A DNA stretch of 64,000 nt from Patellaria atrata CBS 101060 (taxonomy: Eukaryota > Ascomycota > Dothideomycetes > Patellariales > Patellariaceae): assembly GCA_010093705.1 (NCBI GenBank), contig MU006090.1, forward strand, positions 500,056 through 564,055, read 5' to 3'. A model generated the notes under the pieces. That model was not told where the DNA came from and ran no database searches. It saw nothing but the letters and a program-made list of their open reading frames with translations. Each line of letters starts with the position of its first letter. The stretch's first letter is position 1. Below, piece after piece: positions 50,601-62,662 of the stretch. Position numbers and translations under genes: made by a program.

Positions 50601-52108
50601 TAGCTCGTATCGACCTGGAGACCTCTCATGCCAGATGCACGGCCCGGTTGTGGTTCCTCTACCCAATCCGCGGGGGTTGGCGGGATTGGACCTAAGGTGC
50701 TTGCTTGCAGTGGCCTTCTAGGAGCAGGAGCGGCGATATGGCCCGATGACGCGGATGAACGATCCGATGTTCGACTAAGGCTTTGAGACCTGGAACTGCT
50801 GGGAGGAGGGCCTGGGGGTGGAGGTGGAAGCGGCATTCCTGGTTCCCACCCTGCAAGTCTAGAAGGAGATTGACTTTCTGCTCGTGACCTTGCTGGTGAA
50901 CCTGTGAGACCTATTCCTCCTGTCGATGCAGCCCTTCGAGCAGCTGGTGGTCTAGGTTGCGAATCCGGTGTCCATTGCGGTTCGCGTTGAGATGGTACAG
51001 CACTAATGTACGACCTAAATCTGGATATAAGTATGGGAATATGAGGTAAGCAGAGTAATCACGTACGGTGGTGGTCCCGACGGGCCAGAAGTGACCTGTA
51101 CTGGTGCTCTTGACAGTGCATCTGTGGTGTGTTGTCGCAACGTATCTATAGCACTTGGGGCAGGAGAAGGATCTGCGCCTCTGTTTCTAGAAGTTAAAGC
51201 TGATAGGCTGAATAATGACCGCTGTCCCTCTGGTCGAGATCTTGACACTGATCTATCTCGTCCAGATCTTGGAGGGGGTGGAGGGAATGACGGTGCAGCT
51301 ACAGGGTTTGGTGAAGTACTGGGTCCAGCGGGTTGTACTCTGCTATAGTCAAAGGCAGAGGAGCCAGGAGACGTAATGCGACCACCGCTAAGCGGACCAG
51401 CATAGTCTGGTGATAGCGCACTTGGAGAAGCCGTATGATTGTTCGCGAAAGAGCCAGTTTGGATATGAGGTGAAGATTGCAAAGCTTGTGACATACTCTG
51501 CTGGTGTGGAGGAGGGGAGTAAGGCGGCGGTGGAGAAGGCAGCGCAGCTAGAGTTTTGGAAATTAATAACGATTTCTCTTCGATATTATATCAATGTGGA
51601 GAGATAGAAAACATAATCAAAAGCACGGTTCCTTTCATAGAACAATACACAAAGCATTCGATAGTGATAGAGCAAAAATGACGCGACGAGACATGAATGG
51701 TTGATGGAAATCGTCATTACCTTCCATGCCCGTTATCTCTCTTGCTCTTTGAGGAGCACTCGCTACATGATGTGGCATGTATGAACCCCCGATAGGTCCA
51801 TTGCGACCCCATTCTTGCGGGTTGTAGGCTGTCACCATTGTCGATGGAGTCCGAATTTCCAAAGGAGAGGAGCCTATTGAGGTCGGACGTGAGCCAACAG
51901 ATGAAGGGGCATATGGGGTGAATGGAGTGCTTAAGGTAGTAGTTGATAGTGGAGTATGAGTCTGCAACCACGAGCCTTGGGGAGGAGGAGCCAATGCGGT
52001 AGTGATTAAAGGAGGGCGCACAGGAAACACACGCCGTTGAGGAGAAGTTTGGGCAGATGCTGGCGGAGGGGGAGGCGGAAGGGGAGCGAAGCCATATTCA
52101 GCAGCCAT
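47672..52108 (-). CDS. Large proline-rich protein with conserved helical C-terminus, function unknown
   Basis: Exons 52108-51721, 51547-51067 and 51020-47672 join in frame to 1405 residues; the start is an ATG at 52108 (MAAEYGFAPLPPPPPPASAQ). The first 950 residues are disordered, with several polyproline runs (including PLPPPPPGPPP) that could bind SH3 or EVH1 domains, many SP/TP sites and a five-residue repeat (SAGLP, about residues 680-700). Residues about 980-1405 are helical and look conserved: IRSNWRALTELDDSSIIKER, a coiled coil rich in Lys/Glu/Gln (QREQEKADANQRRQGLRMD), and NPLNALFLERIRRATASIDH. They end in VEEFLVQQGGWDESLQV. There is no signal peptide, membrane span or known enzymatic motif. 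The overall plan suggests a cytoplasmic scaffold, which is inference. Confidence 0.85.
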
Positions 52109-53360
52109 TTGTGATATCGCGAGTGGAAAAGCTTAACTTCCGGAGCCTTCAGCGGCTGCTGTAGCGAATCCAGAAAAGTGGAAACATCAATTGAAAGAGG
52201 CGACGTGCAGATCAAGCCGTGTCAATGAGTCAAATCATGCCGTTTGAGACACAACCAGCACGCAACGATGGAGAAAGTTTAGTTCTAACCCTGTCGTGTT
52301 GGTGTGCGCCGCCGAAAGTTGCTTTGACTCCTTCGAGACGGTCTGGGGAACGGTCAGCCCAAAAAACAAACTATGAAGTTAGTCACTCCCTCGCATGGGA
52401 GCTTTTGGTAGAGAATGTTGGATGGATGGTCGACGATTCGTTACACGCTGAGAAATCTCGTGGGAGGAGTTCGAGTGCTTGGCTGGTGTTTCTATTCTCT
52501 CGTACAGTCTAGTACGAAATAGGGGTAAGCGCAAGATTCACACTGCATAAGACCGTGCTCAGGAGCAAGGTGTTGGTGGATCAAGGAGCGAGATATGGCG
52601 AATGAGCATCCTCAAAGGCGACCTGTCCACACCACAGGCACCTCGCCGGCTTGAGGGATCTGCTTGGATTTCTGTCTGCAAAAGCGACGCTTGCAGCAAG
52701 CGTGCACTCTGTGCCAGAACCAGGCACCCACATTTCCATGGGCGCTTAAATGTGTGATCGCCTAAGAATTGAGCCTCTGATTTTACTCAGTGGGGTACTT
52801 TTCTCCTGGTCGCCTCAGACGTTACTCTATCTGGCCTCTATCCGGACCCAAAGTGTTCAAGATAAATTGGTAACCCTTGATAACCTCGGTATGGTATCAC
52901 GGGTGAGATGATAATATCTTATTCGCCCCTTTGTATTACCTGCTTGTAGTACTGTAGTCTGGACGCAGGTGAGTACTGTACAAGAACATAAAGGCATATG
53001 CAGTCTGTTCGGAAAAGAGCTTGGCTGAGACTCAAGTATATATATAGCAAATATCCGCTATCAACTAGGGGTGAGCCCTAGCGTGGTCTGATTCCACACA
53101 CTAGAACAATGAAGCACGTGTGAGGATGTATAACCCCAGTGGCATACCAACCGTAGACGTGTATACAGTTGATTAAAATGTATCCGGGTCATGCGGTACG
53201 AGTTAATCTGAAAACCATATGCTACACCGCTGCCGAGATGTCGATATAGAACGCCAAAAGCTTAGTACAACTGTTTATAAGTCATATTCTTTGCAGCTCA
53301 GAAGTGTACTGTACAAGGAGAAAATACTTCCTATTCAAGGACTACTATCAGCTAAGTGAT
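52109..53360. other. 1.25-kb spacer, no gene seen
   Basis: Presumed promoter and leader of the 1405-residue gene, plus the 3' flank of the FBP1 gene. A plus-strand frame (52219-52512) has no motif. No RNA gene or repeat was recognised. Confidence 0.45.
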
Positions 53361-54594
53361 TTACTTGTTCTTATACTTATCGTGCATATCGATCACTTTC
53401 TGAACCTCATCAAAGCTACCCATGAATATGCCGGAACGGTCATGGATATGCTCCGGTACAACCTCGAGCATGCGTCCCATCTTACTATCAACAGCTTGGC
53501 CACCAGCTATAGATATATAATTAGCTGCTGCTACATGTTTGGGGGAGTTGGGATATCTAACCATTCTCGAATACCATGGCCATTGGTGCGCATTCGTACA
53601 AAATCCGAAGCTTCCCCTTCGGACTCTTCTTGTCTGCTGGATACGCAAAAATACCACCATACAGAAGTGTCCTGTAAGCGTCTGCAACCATGGATCCGAC
53701 ATATCGAGCGCTGTACGGTTTTCCACCCTCACCTGGGTATTTCAAGCTGTTGATATATTCCTTGACTGGCTCCTCCCAATACAGGCTGTTGCCCTCGTTC
53801 ACGGAGTAAATCGCCCTTTTCTTAGGGACCCGCATGTTGGGATGAGTGAGAATGAATTCACCCAGGGCATTATCCAATGTGAAGCCGTTCACACTACCGC
53901 CCTTCATGGTTATAACTAGCTGTGCTGAAGCACCATACATGGTAAACCCACTAGCAATGAGGTCTATTCCTGGTTTCAGCAGATCCTCCGTGGAGCCTTT
54001 GGCGTCTGCTGCCAACTTAAATATGCCAAAGATGGTTCCGACAGATACACCTGCATCTAAATTTGAGGAGCCGTCGATAGGATCGCACATAACAACATAA
54101 CGCGCCTCCGGGTATTGATCGAACGATATGATGTTCTCCTCCTCTTCTGAGACTACGAGTCTCACACGGGCGCAGCTCTTCATCGCACTGATGAACACAT
54201 CGTTGCCAATCACATCCAGCTTCTTTTGGTCATCACCGGTAGTGTTCGAGGAGCCAGCAAGGCCAGTAAGCTAATACACGGTCTTCGGGTCAGCTTCTCT
54301 CCTTAACCACACATTTCCATTTACTTACGTTGATAAGCGTAGCTCGTCTGATATAGTATGCAATACTCTTGAACGCGAATTGTAGCGCGTGGCATAAGAG
54401 ACTGGTACAATTGTATCAGTACAAAGAGTATCTCCCTCGTCGATGTAGGTAGAAGCTCACGTAAAGTCTCCCGTTGCCTCTCTGTGCTTCGTCTGCTCCT
54501 CAGTCAAGAACCTCGTCAGTGTGATAATCTCTGTGTTTATATTCTCCGTTCCTACGCCCACGCCGCTGCCGTTGCCGTTTGGTTGAGTTGCCAT
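53361..54594 (-). CDS. FBP1: Fructose-1,6-bisphosphatase
   Basis: Hydrolyses fructose 1,6-bisphosphate to fructose 6-phosphate, the committed cytosolic step of gluconeogenesis. Exons 54594-54461, 54401-54329, 54270-53562 and 53506-53361 give 353 residues, the usual length. The N-terminus (NINTEIITLTRFLTEEQTKH) matches the family. Active-site landmarks are GNDVFISAMKSCARVRLVVS with the acidic EEEE cluster, then CDPIDGSSNLDAGVSVGTIF (metal-binding Asp132 and Asp135), KYPGEGGKPYSARYVGSMVA and the C-terminal GGQAVDSKMGRMLEVVPEHI. No key residue is missing. In fungi the gene is normally glucose-repressed; I did not identify the control sites here. All three introns are 55-59 bases. Confidence 0.97.
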
Positions 54595-57500
54595 TTTGAA
54601 CGCTTGTTTGATTTTAGACGAAGTAGTAGTAAAGGATTGTTCAGGCTATCAGTCAGTGAAGAAATGAGTGTCGAGAAGTAAAGCAGGGTTACAATTGAGA
54701 GGATGAGCGATTAAAGTCGGGCTTGCGGAGCTCTGTCGGGAGTTACTATGATACTCTGATTGGAATGCCCCTCGGCAAGAAGAATCGACGTCAGCTACCA
54801 AGAGCAGGTGATGGACAGGGTCTTGTGATGAGGGGAAGAGAGGTTAAGGTATCGATGACAGTCTGGAGGACCGCCAAAGCGGAAGACTGCTTCATTTTGT
54901 ACGGAAGCACATGCGTTCATATCTCGGCCTTTCTGCCGTAAGATGGAGATTTTGGACGATAGATGTTTTCCGGTCAATATCAAGAGCGAGGTCCTCGCTC
55001 ATGCGGGGCGATAGTAGGACTGACCAATGATGTCCGATTTGTTCCGTCTGCATTGTCCTAAGTCGGGGACATTAGGAGCAATTCGAACCAATTTCAAAGA
55101 TGTTGTAAGACTACAATCATAGTGAAAGTAGGAGAACTCGGACTTCATGATAAAATGAATGCAGTTGGTGGTCCGCAAGGCATGAGATACGGCGGAAGGA
55201 TTACCCAGATCTTGCTGGTATCAACAGGGGTTGCCTCGCCAAGGCTTATGTTATGTAACCCACGATTTTCATGTTCAACCTTAAAGCTTAAGAAAAAGTT
55301 TTGCTTCAGGACGCATTCAACAGTTGATGCCGTACAATGGCAGCTTTCTCATAGCTATATATACCAAAACATCTCTGGACTATTCTATTACTGGTATGTA
55401 TGAATACAATATTTTTTTCCCGATTCCCTGATGATCCGCAAACCGCAATAAAACTAGAGTCTTTGACCTCTACGGAGGAATGAAACTTGAATTTGCTAGC
55501 ACGTCAGTCTGATTTAAGTCTTCATTGAAGCTTCAATTTTCAATCTCCTTTTAGGTATACCAATGCTAACGAGCAGTAGGACTCCTCCATCATGATGCCG
55601 TCCGTCGACCGATCATCCGTCTCGCATTTCCGGATATATTGTACGTTCCATCTTCCCCTTCATCCCTACGTCTCATTATATCCTATGATGATCTTTCGTA
55701 CTATGTACGCTGGAAATTACCGACTGAGACCTTCTGGTCTTTGGCGACAAAAATTGGCTGTTGACTGAGCTTGGATATGAATTACTTTCTTTGAGTTCAT
55801 ACTATCTGTTATCTTCAGAGACTGACTACCAGAAAGTCTATCGCAGGTTAAATATGACCTCTCATTCTCATGGTATGGAGATCCTTTCTGCTTCCTGCTG
55901 GCAGTATGATGAATGGCACTGGGCTCCGACAAATTTCATGAAATGGATATGCCCTATTGCGGCAGGCCTAGAAAACCTCGCCCACTGACTTGCTGCTATC
56001 TTTACAATTCTTCTTGTGGGGGATTGTCACAAACTTGAACTAACTCTATAGCAAGAGTGGGGTCTGTATGCTTGAACATGACCCTATACCCCCCGTCATC
56101 TGAACTGTAAGTCACATCACTTTCGTCTTTGCTTATTTCTACCTCTATGATGAACACCTTAGATGACGAGTCTTATCCGGGTAACCGATGCAGACAAACT
56201 TTAACAATTCCATTCATGCATTTCTGAACTATTATCTATCGATCACTTGTTGTAAGTCTATTTAGTTATGCACAACTAACAAGCAACAGAGATCCCACCT
56301 AGATACTCATTAGCTCGACGGAGCTAGGCGCAAAATGTGACACCGGTTAATGGTTAAGGTATGATCGATAAAATCTCTACTTCATATCAAAGCATCGTAT
56401 GATGATGATTCGACGTATACAAATGACAAGCATATGTCCAAGCAGCCCTTGACCGGCCGCGACGACGAGACTGTCCGGACTGATCTCGGCAATGGAAGAA
56501 ATGGTACCTGAAGATATTTTTCGAATAAGGGCTGACGGTTGAATATAGGTAGACTACATAAACATGTATACTAATTATGACCGCATCTGGATTTTATATT
56601 CACATACGGTACGTTCAATTCCATTTTACATATCAATGCCCAACTTGGATTTGAAATGAGGATTTATTCCATATCACGACGGTCAACATAGCTACAAATT
56701 AGCGGTGATGCAAACGCCCATGAACGGGCAGAACTGATCAAATCATAATATCCATCTCAGTTTCACCTCTAGAGTTGGACCTTGCTAATATCTAGAACCA
56801 CTATAGGACGTAGCATCTTCTGTTCGAGATCCCCATATTATGTTTGGTTGTAAAGTACAGCAATAGTAGGTTCGGCAAGTACAGGATATCTCTAGAACTT
56901 AGGGATGATGGTAAGTATATGATCGACATCTGTCTGTTACTAGTACGGAATCTTTGTATGTAGTACTATAAAATCCATGCTTGAAGATTGTTCTTCATCT
57001 CAACTGACTTCAAGTTCGAACATTGTAGCTTCTATTCAACCTGTCATCTAAAGACTCAAAATAGCATACGTATCGAAGCTTACTCTCACAATCTCAACAC
57101 AGCTCCCAGGTGTAACAAGCTGTTTTTCACTAACCAACAACTCAAATCGCGTTGCATGACTCTCCGTGCTCTCCTGGAAGAAAATGATTTTCATCAGAGT
57201 CACGGATTCTCAATCACGAGCCATGAATGTGCTGAGCATCAGTCGATAACTTTATCACTGTGATACTTTGAAGATTCGGGGTGATGAGGTTGATGATTGG
57301 GCGTTCCCTTTATCGACGGCGTGAGCGCCTACAGATAAGGCGGTCAATTGCGGTCAAGGGGCCCGATTCCTTTGGCATTTCGTTTGGTCGATCAGCCGGT
57401 TTTCGCAATGCGAAGGCCCGCCCCGAGGATAAAAGTGCACGTTCTGCTTAGGGGGGTCCTTACGTCCGATTTACATCTTTAGGGGTTTGGTGGGTTGAGT

Positions 57501-58149
57501 TTCTCCTGTTGATTACGTGCTAAGATTATATCGTTCGCAGGAGAAAGGAAGAAACTTTATGCTCTTTGCGTTCAACAGACCAATAAACGATATTTTCATC
57601 CTTCTTGTTTAATGCATTTCTTTGCATGAACTCTGCTTGACTGCAAGCCGTCTGCCCGTCTTCCTGCACTCTGCTATTCCAGGAACAGTCTAAGCCAGTC
57701 TGAACCTGACGAATACGATGAACACAGGAAGAAACAAAGTACAGATACAGTACACCAATCATCCTCCTCAGGGTAAGAAACTGGGCGGCTGCAGGGTGTA
57801 CCGGTATGCACGGTAATGCACGGTTCCATGTATATTTCACGCTATCACTCCAATCACATCTCATTATCAACTTATTTCGACTTTTTCTCATCCTCCCACT
57901 TACCAGACCGACCTCCAAGACTCGAATTATTGGCTTGAATTTCAATTCAGTCGCCCCTCAATCATGGTTTCCAAATCGAGACCGCTGCTGGGCTCTCACA
58001 TATTAGCCAGCATACCACCCGGATCAACTTCCATAGTGTCCTTGCTGCAACGTTCCGTACAACCCTGAGTTTCGTTGTTCCAAACGTCGCAGCAGCCGTC
58101 GCAGACACAAATTCAGGTCCATCTGCTCTCTAGTTGTTGCCTGACAAAC
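54595..58149. other. 3.5-kb gene-poor stretch
   Basis: The largest empty stretch in the right half. It begins with the FBP1 promoter and ends with the leader of the membrane-protein gene at 58150. I found no frame with protein texture, no convincing splice-joined model, no tRNA and no terminal inverted repeats. It is AT-rich between about 55.4 and 57.2 kb. Confidence 0.45.
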
Positions 58150-59802
58150 ATGTGTAGGAGTATCTCCTCCTCGACCATTCTCACCATCTTCGGCGCACTC
58201 GTTGCCTCAGTAGCCGCTATCCCCCCCGATTACTGGGACGTCGATCTCAGTCTCCCCTACGCACCAGCACCGGCACCAGAAGACGGCGTTCCCGGAGCCC
58301 GCAACGCATTGAGAAACAAAGCTCTCCTTCCTGCTGAGATTTGCGGCATCGTAGGCGCTTACTTCGTCACTGTCATCTTCGCCGGAACCTGCTTGCTCAC
58401 ATACGGGAGAAGGCGGAGGAGAGCTGCTCAGGCATCTCAAGGGACGCTGGAGGTCGAGATGGTGAAACCAGCGAACAAGCAGTTGGCCATTGACCCGTCG
58501 CCAATCTCTCCAGGCGCCCGGTCATGGTTATCGATGTCGAGTCCGAGTAGACTCAAGCACGCATTTAAGAAGAGCACCGCGAGCGTCAATACTGTACAAG
58601 ATATCAGCAATCCCGTCAGCCCTGCAATTGCCAGTGTTGCTTCTTTCGATAATACTGTACTACAATCCGACAGAGAATCCAGACAGAAAGAGATGGAACG
58701 ACTTTACGCAGCGGTCATGGAGCATGACCGTAAGAATTCCAAAGTCGTTTTCGAAGCCGATGAAGTAAACCAGATCTACCCAGCGAGCGCCAGGTCACCT
58801 GTTGCGTCAATCAGCAGCCCACAGAAGAGGCACGCCCTTACTATCAACACCGACACCGCCTCTCAAAGACACCCTAGCCACCCCGCAAGCCCTCTAAGTG
58901 CGCGCAGCGATATCCGCGCAATCTACCCCCCAGACAGCCCCATGGCAGCCCGCCATCACCCTCCCGCATACGCAAAGAGCCCACTCTCCCCACGTTTCCC
59001 AGATTCCCAACGCCAACATCAATCCCGGGAGTACGCCCCCGAGCGTGCTCCCGCTTCTCCGCGCAGCATGTTCACCCACAAATCCCGCACTTCATCCATC
59101 GCCTCCGGCGCTTCTGGCAAATCGAAACGCAGTGCCCTTCGCAATTTACGAATCTCTGCACCTATGCAACGCTATCCAGGTCAAGACGAAGACGATGATG
59201 CACGCACACCGCTCTCCCCACGATTTGACCCAGGCCCACCTCCTCCGCCACCGAATGAGGAGCCAACTTCTCCCCATAGTCCAGATACGCCTGGCTTAGA
59301 TCGACCGGATGGTCACAGACAGAACTATGAGTACGACTACGAGGGTCTAGACAGACCCGCACCGTTACCCAGACCAGCACCCCAGCGCGGAGCCTCGTAT
59401 GAGAGACTTAGGGCCGGGAGCTCCCAAACACCCATCTCCGCAGCCTCCACCCTCGTCAATCCAACCCACACCCTCCCCTCCTCATCAACGACCTCTCTCC
59501 AACCCCCGAGCAGTTCCCTGCCCTTCCGTCAATATCAAACTCCCTTATCTCCAACTACCCAGACACCAACGACCAAGACGACGTATCTGGAGCGAAAGAA
59601 GGAGGATTTGAGGGGTCTTAGGACGCCGATGACGGGAGTTCCCCAGACCCCGTATAGTGCATATATGCCGTTTACACCGGTTACACCAGTTACACCGCAT
59701 TTGGTCAGTAGGGAGGAGAGGAAACTAAAGAAGAAGGAGGCCGGGAGAAGGGTTATGGTGCAGGAGGATTTAGTCGAGGACGCGAAGGAGATGTGGGAAT
59801 AG
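58150..59802 (+). CDS. Single-pass membrane protein with long disordered cytosolic tail
   Basis: Intron-free gene of 550 residues. The ATG at 58150 is chosen because the upstream extension of the frame has no ATG and this start yields a signal peptide (CRSISSSTILTIFGALVASV, cleavage likely near residue 23). A short luminal segment rich in Pro/Ala/Tyr follows, then one transmembrane span at about residues 62-85 (AEICGIVGAYFVTVIFAGTC) and a stop-transfer cluster GRRRRR. The 460-residue cytosolic part is Ser/Pro-rich, with repeated SPLSPRF and TP motifs, and ends in a less simple block (PYSAYMPFTPVTPVTPHLVS, then REERKLKKKEAGRRVMVQED). I do not recognise the family. Topology type I, outside/lumen to cytosol, is inferred from the signal and charge rule. 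Confidence 0.8.
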   Translation: MCRSISSSTILTIFGALVASVAAIPPDYWDVDLSLPYAPAPAPEDGVPGARNALRNKALLPAEICGIVGAYFVTVIFAGTCLLTYGRRRRRAAQASQGTLEVEMVKPANKQLAIDPSPISPGARSWLSMSSPSRLKHAFKKSTASVNTVQDISNPVSPAIASVASFDNTVLQSDRESRQKEMERLYAAVMEHDRKNSKVVFEADEVNQIYPASARSPVASISSPQKRHALTINTDTASQRHPSHPASPLSARSDIRAIYPPDSPMAARHHPPAYAKSPLSPRFPDSQRQHQSREYAPERAPASPRSMFTHKSRTSSIASGASGKSKRSALRNLRISAPMQRYPGQDEDDDARTPLSPRFDPGPPPPPPNEEPTSPHSPDTPGLDRPDGHRQNYEYDYEGLDRPAPLPRPAPQRGASYERLRAGSSQTPISAASTLVNPTHTLPSSSTTSLQPPSSSLPFRQYQTPLSPTTQTPTTKTTYLERKKEDLRGLRTPMTGVPQTPYSAYMPFTPVTPVTPHLVSREERKLKKKEAGRRVMVQEDLVEDAKEMWE

Positions 59803-60427
59803 GGGTCTAGTGGTGGGTAAGTTGAGGGTGATTTGGGTGGGACTGTATATGTGATTCTAGTATATGATACTTTCCCCTTATTCTTATAAGGGATAGGACA
59901 GAGTTCTGCTGTTTGAAGCTAGAGAACTATGTTTATAGCAGGGGATGCAGGTTTGGGGTGGTGATATAACCCCATATTCACTTTCCGCTATCAAAACCAT
60001 ATCATTAATAATAGAAGCAAATCAAGAAGTTAAATTTACCCAGTGTTCGAAGTTTTTAAATATCCAATCACGCAATGTGGAAACCTGTTGAGAGCACTGG
60101 CCAACTGCGAGACGCGTCTAGTGGGTGGTAGTAAAAATTGAACGACAACTCATCAAGCTACTTGATCAATAACATTATCATTATAAGGTTATAGTTGAAA
60201 GATACGTATTTAAGCATCGGGAGGTAAGATCTTCGAGATTGAAAGATTAAGAGGTAGCTCAAAAGGAGTGCAATGCGTCATAGAGCTTTAAGGGTGCCTT
60301 CTCAATATCTTGAATCTACCTCTATTAGCTTATATACTCGTCTACTGTCTACATTTTCATATTAAAGCTTTAATTACAATTCCTTTTTTTTCTTCACCCA
60401 AACAAGATTCTAGATTTCACTCTCATC
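59803..60427. other. Spacer between the membrane protein and the aldolase-like gene
   Basis: A 625-base AT-rich spacer in a tandem arrangement. It should hold the 3' end of the upstream gene and the promoter of the next. No gene or repeat was recognised; a T-rich run lies about 50 bases before the next ATG. Confidence 0.45.
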
Positions 60428-61442
60428 ATGTCCTCTGGCTATTTCGAGAAGAGGACTGAACTTGAGTTGACAAACCTCTTCAGCGGTCTCATATCCGCCA
60501 ACCACATTCTCCATAAACACGGTGTGCTCGATGGTTATGGACACATCTCCGTGCGCAATCCAGACAATCATGATACATTCTTTATGAGTCGTAGCATGGC
60601 CCCGGCTCTAGTTTCAACGACTCAAGATATCATTGAATACAATGTTCGAGACGGTGAACCAGAGGGACCGACAAACGAACACCATTTCATGGAACGTTTC
60701 ATACATTCAGAGCTGTACAAGAAGTTTCCAAATGTTTATTGTGTATTGCATTGTCACATGAGCGATGTACTTCCCTACAGCATAAGTCGAGTACCGCTTC
60801 GTCCATCTATTACTACGGCAGGGTATTGATCTTATTATCTGCACATAACCATATCCTTCACTACTATTAAGATATCTAACAGTGTTCAGATTCCTCAGCA
60901 GCGAAGTACCAGTCTGGGACATCAACTCTGCCAGTCCAGACAAACACGACTTACTCGTCAGTTCTACAAAACTCGGCCATGCGTTCTGTGCAGCTTTCGC
61001 GAAAACAAATACCTCTGTAAATTTCATTTACAATAAACTCAGCTCGTCCATTTCCGGTTCACATGCCGAGCCACCTACAGAGCCGGAGCATTCAGTTGTC
61101 CTCATGCGTGGCCACGGTGTTACCATCACTGGCAAAGGTATAGAAGAAGTCGTGTTCAAAGCTATATATACACAAGCCGCCGCAAGAGCTCAGACCTCTG
61201 CTGTGACGCTCAGCAGAGCACACTTTAATGATCTTGCTGAAGGCAAAGTGGAGTCAGAGGGCGGGGGGAAGATCAAAGGCGGAAAAGTGAAGAAGAGCGA
61301 GGACATTCATTACCTCAGCACCAAAGAGATTGTGGATACACGGGAGATGATTCGGCAGACGATGGCGAGGTCGTGGCCGATGTGGTTGAGGGAGGTTGAT
61401 GTTGATCCATTATACGTTAACGAGTTAAAGAAGGGTCCTTGA
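60428..61442 (+). CDS. Class II aldolase/adducin-domain protein
   Basis: Exons 60428-60822 and 60890-61442 give 315 residues. The acceptor that keeps phase is TTCAG at 60889, seven bases past a nearer AG. The fold is that of zinc-dependent class II aldolases (L-fuculose-phosphate aldolase, RhaD) and adducin. The early block HKHGVLDGYGHISVRNPDNH is the family signature. The metal ligands are the His pair in CVLHCHMSDVLPYS and the third His in VVLMRGHGVTITG. A Glu acting as the general base could be the one in EHHFMERFIHSEL. Fungal members of this type are often annotated as aldolase-like without a known substrate, and the substrate cannot be read from sequence. A Lys/Gly-rich loop (KVESEGGGKIKGGKVKKSED) is an insertion relative to bacterial enzymes. 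Confidence 0.88.
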
Positions 61443-61663
61443 CCGGACAAGGTTTAGACTCTCAATTACATACTTAGTGAGTATTCAGTTTTCTGCCTAC
61501 CTTTCTTTGTACTTTGTATCTTAGAAATGGAGTTGAGAAGTACGGCTCTATGTCCAATAATTCCTAAACTAAGGAAGAACACATGAGAAAAACTAAGGTA
61601 CCTATCGATGGCGTGGGCTTTCAACTATACCCCCAGAATGGAAGACTTTTAAAGTTAATGTTC

Positions 61664-62194
61664 ATATATGGGGGACTGTTATTTTGACAACCCCTTTTTA
61701 TACGTTGACACCCCCTCCTTACTACATGAACACCACCCACTAAAAGGGAAGGAGACTAACCTAAAGGGGCAGTTAAGTAAAGTATACCTCATATACCTAC
61801 CTTCTAATAGGGGGTCACCTTCCGTTTTATTACAATTTTCAACACTTCACCTCAAATCTATAACGGTAGCTCAGATCCGTGCTCAGATTCGTTCTCAGAT
61901 TCGTGCTCAGATTCGTGCTCAGATATGTCTTCAGATTCCGCTCAAACACGTACTCAGATCCGGCATCAGACTCAGCTCAAATTCGTGCTCTGATACGGCG
62001 CTAGATACGGCTCAAATTTATGCTCGGTCAGATACGACCTTAAATTTAGGTAGCCTCTTATAAGAAGTATACCTAACTTTGCACGCCCTTCATAATAAAA
62101 GGTTTGACTGCTCTTTAGGTAAGTCTCCTTCCCTTTTTTAGGGGGGTATCAGAGTAGTAAAGAGGGGGTGTCAAAATAAGAGTCCCCCATATAT
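61664..62194. mobile_element. MITE with long terminal inverted repeats and internal 12-bp repeats
   Basis: The two ends are inverted copies: the first 31 bases (starting ATATATGGGGGACT) match the reverse complement of the last 31 at 29 positions. A second matching block, AAAAGGGAAGGAGACT, lies about 80 bases inside each end, so the arms extend over 110 bases or more with decay. The ends are flanked by TA-rich sequence, compatible with a TA target duplication, as for Tc1/mariner-like elements, but not proof of one. The centre (about 61870-62035) is a degenerate array of a 12-base unit, CAGATTCGTGCT. The apparent plus-strand frame through the array (repeated QIRA) is a by-product and not a gene. 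There is no transposase, so the element would depend on one elsewhere. Confidence 0.85.
61870..62035. repeat. Degenerate 12-bp tandem array inside the MITE
   Basis: About a dozen copies of a unit close to CAGATTCGTGCT. Copies near 61880-61920 are nearly identical, and those further right are progressively diverged and partly interrupted. It lies between the two inverted arms of the element. Confidence 0.8.
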
Positions 62195-62662
62195 AGTGCC
62201 TTGTCCAGACGGCTTTTTCTGTGGTGCAGTCATGTATGTATGACTTTACGCTATGACTACAAACACCTTTACGGCATAAAGAGCTAGTTACAATGTTACT
62301 CGCCCCTATTGCGTTCTTTGTGTTAAAACATGTTGATATGGACTATATACTCGTCACAACGTTTATAGTCATTTATTGTACACAAAGTCTATGTTCGTCC
62401 ATCTCCACACAATGCTCATATGTCCCTATATTCACACAACTCCTTTAATATTTCGCACAACTATCTAAATTGGACACATCGCATCACTCTCACGATCAGT
62501 ATAAATACCGTCTGATTAATTTACAAGATGTCACAGGCAAAGCAAATGGTATACGAAGTATACCACAACACTACATCCATTACCCACATTCACATCCACA
62601 TCCCCATCTATAAAATCCCCTTCCATTTTTCTCCCACACAACCAACACCAAACTCCACAACA
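62195..62662. other. J-protein gene promoter and leader
   Basis: Non-coding stretch between the MITE and the J-domain gene. It contains a TATA-like element (listed separately) and a C/A-rich leader. An in-frame ATG at 62528 precedes the chosen start. Confidence 0.5.
62500..62507 (+). promoter_or_regulatory. TATA-box candidate for the J-domain gene
   Basis: TATAAATA lies 163 bases before the ATG at 62663 and only 28 before the in-frame ATG at 62528. Transcription normally starts tens of bases downstream of a fungal TATA box, so the later ATG is the more likely start of translation. Confidence 0.5.

Noticed and set aside
58075-58149. Upstream extension of the membrane-protein frame
   Set aside because: It has no ATG and would bury the signal peptide inside the protein.
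61668-62063. A 131-codon frame with QIRA repeats
   Set aside because: Lies wholly inside the MITE and simply translates its 12-base array.
62528-62662. A 45-residue N-terminal extension of the J-protein
   Set aside because: The ATG is only 28 bases from the TATA candidate and the extension is low-complexity; the ATG at 62663 gives a normal J-domain start.
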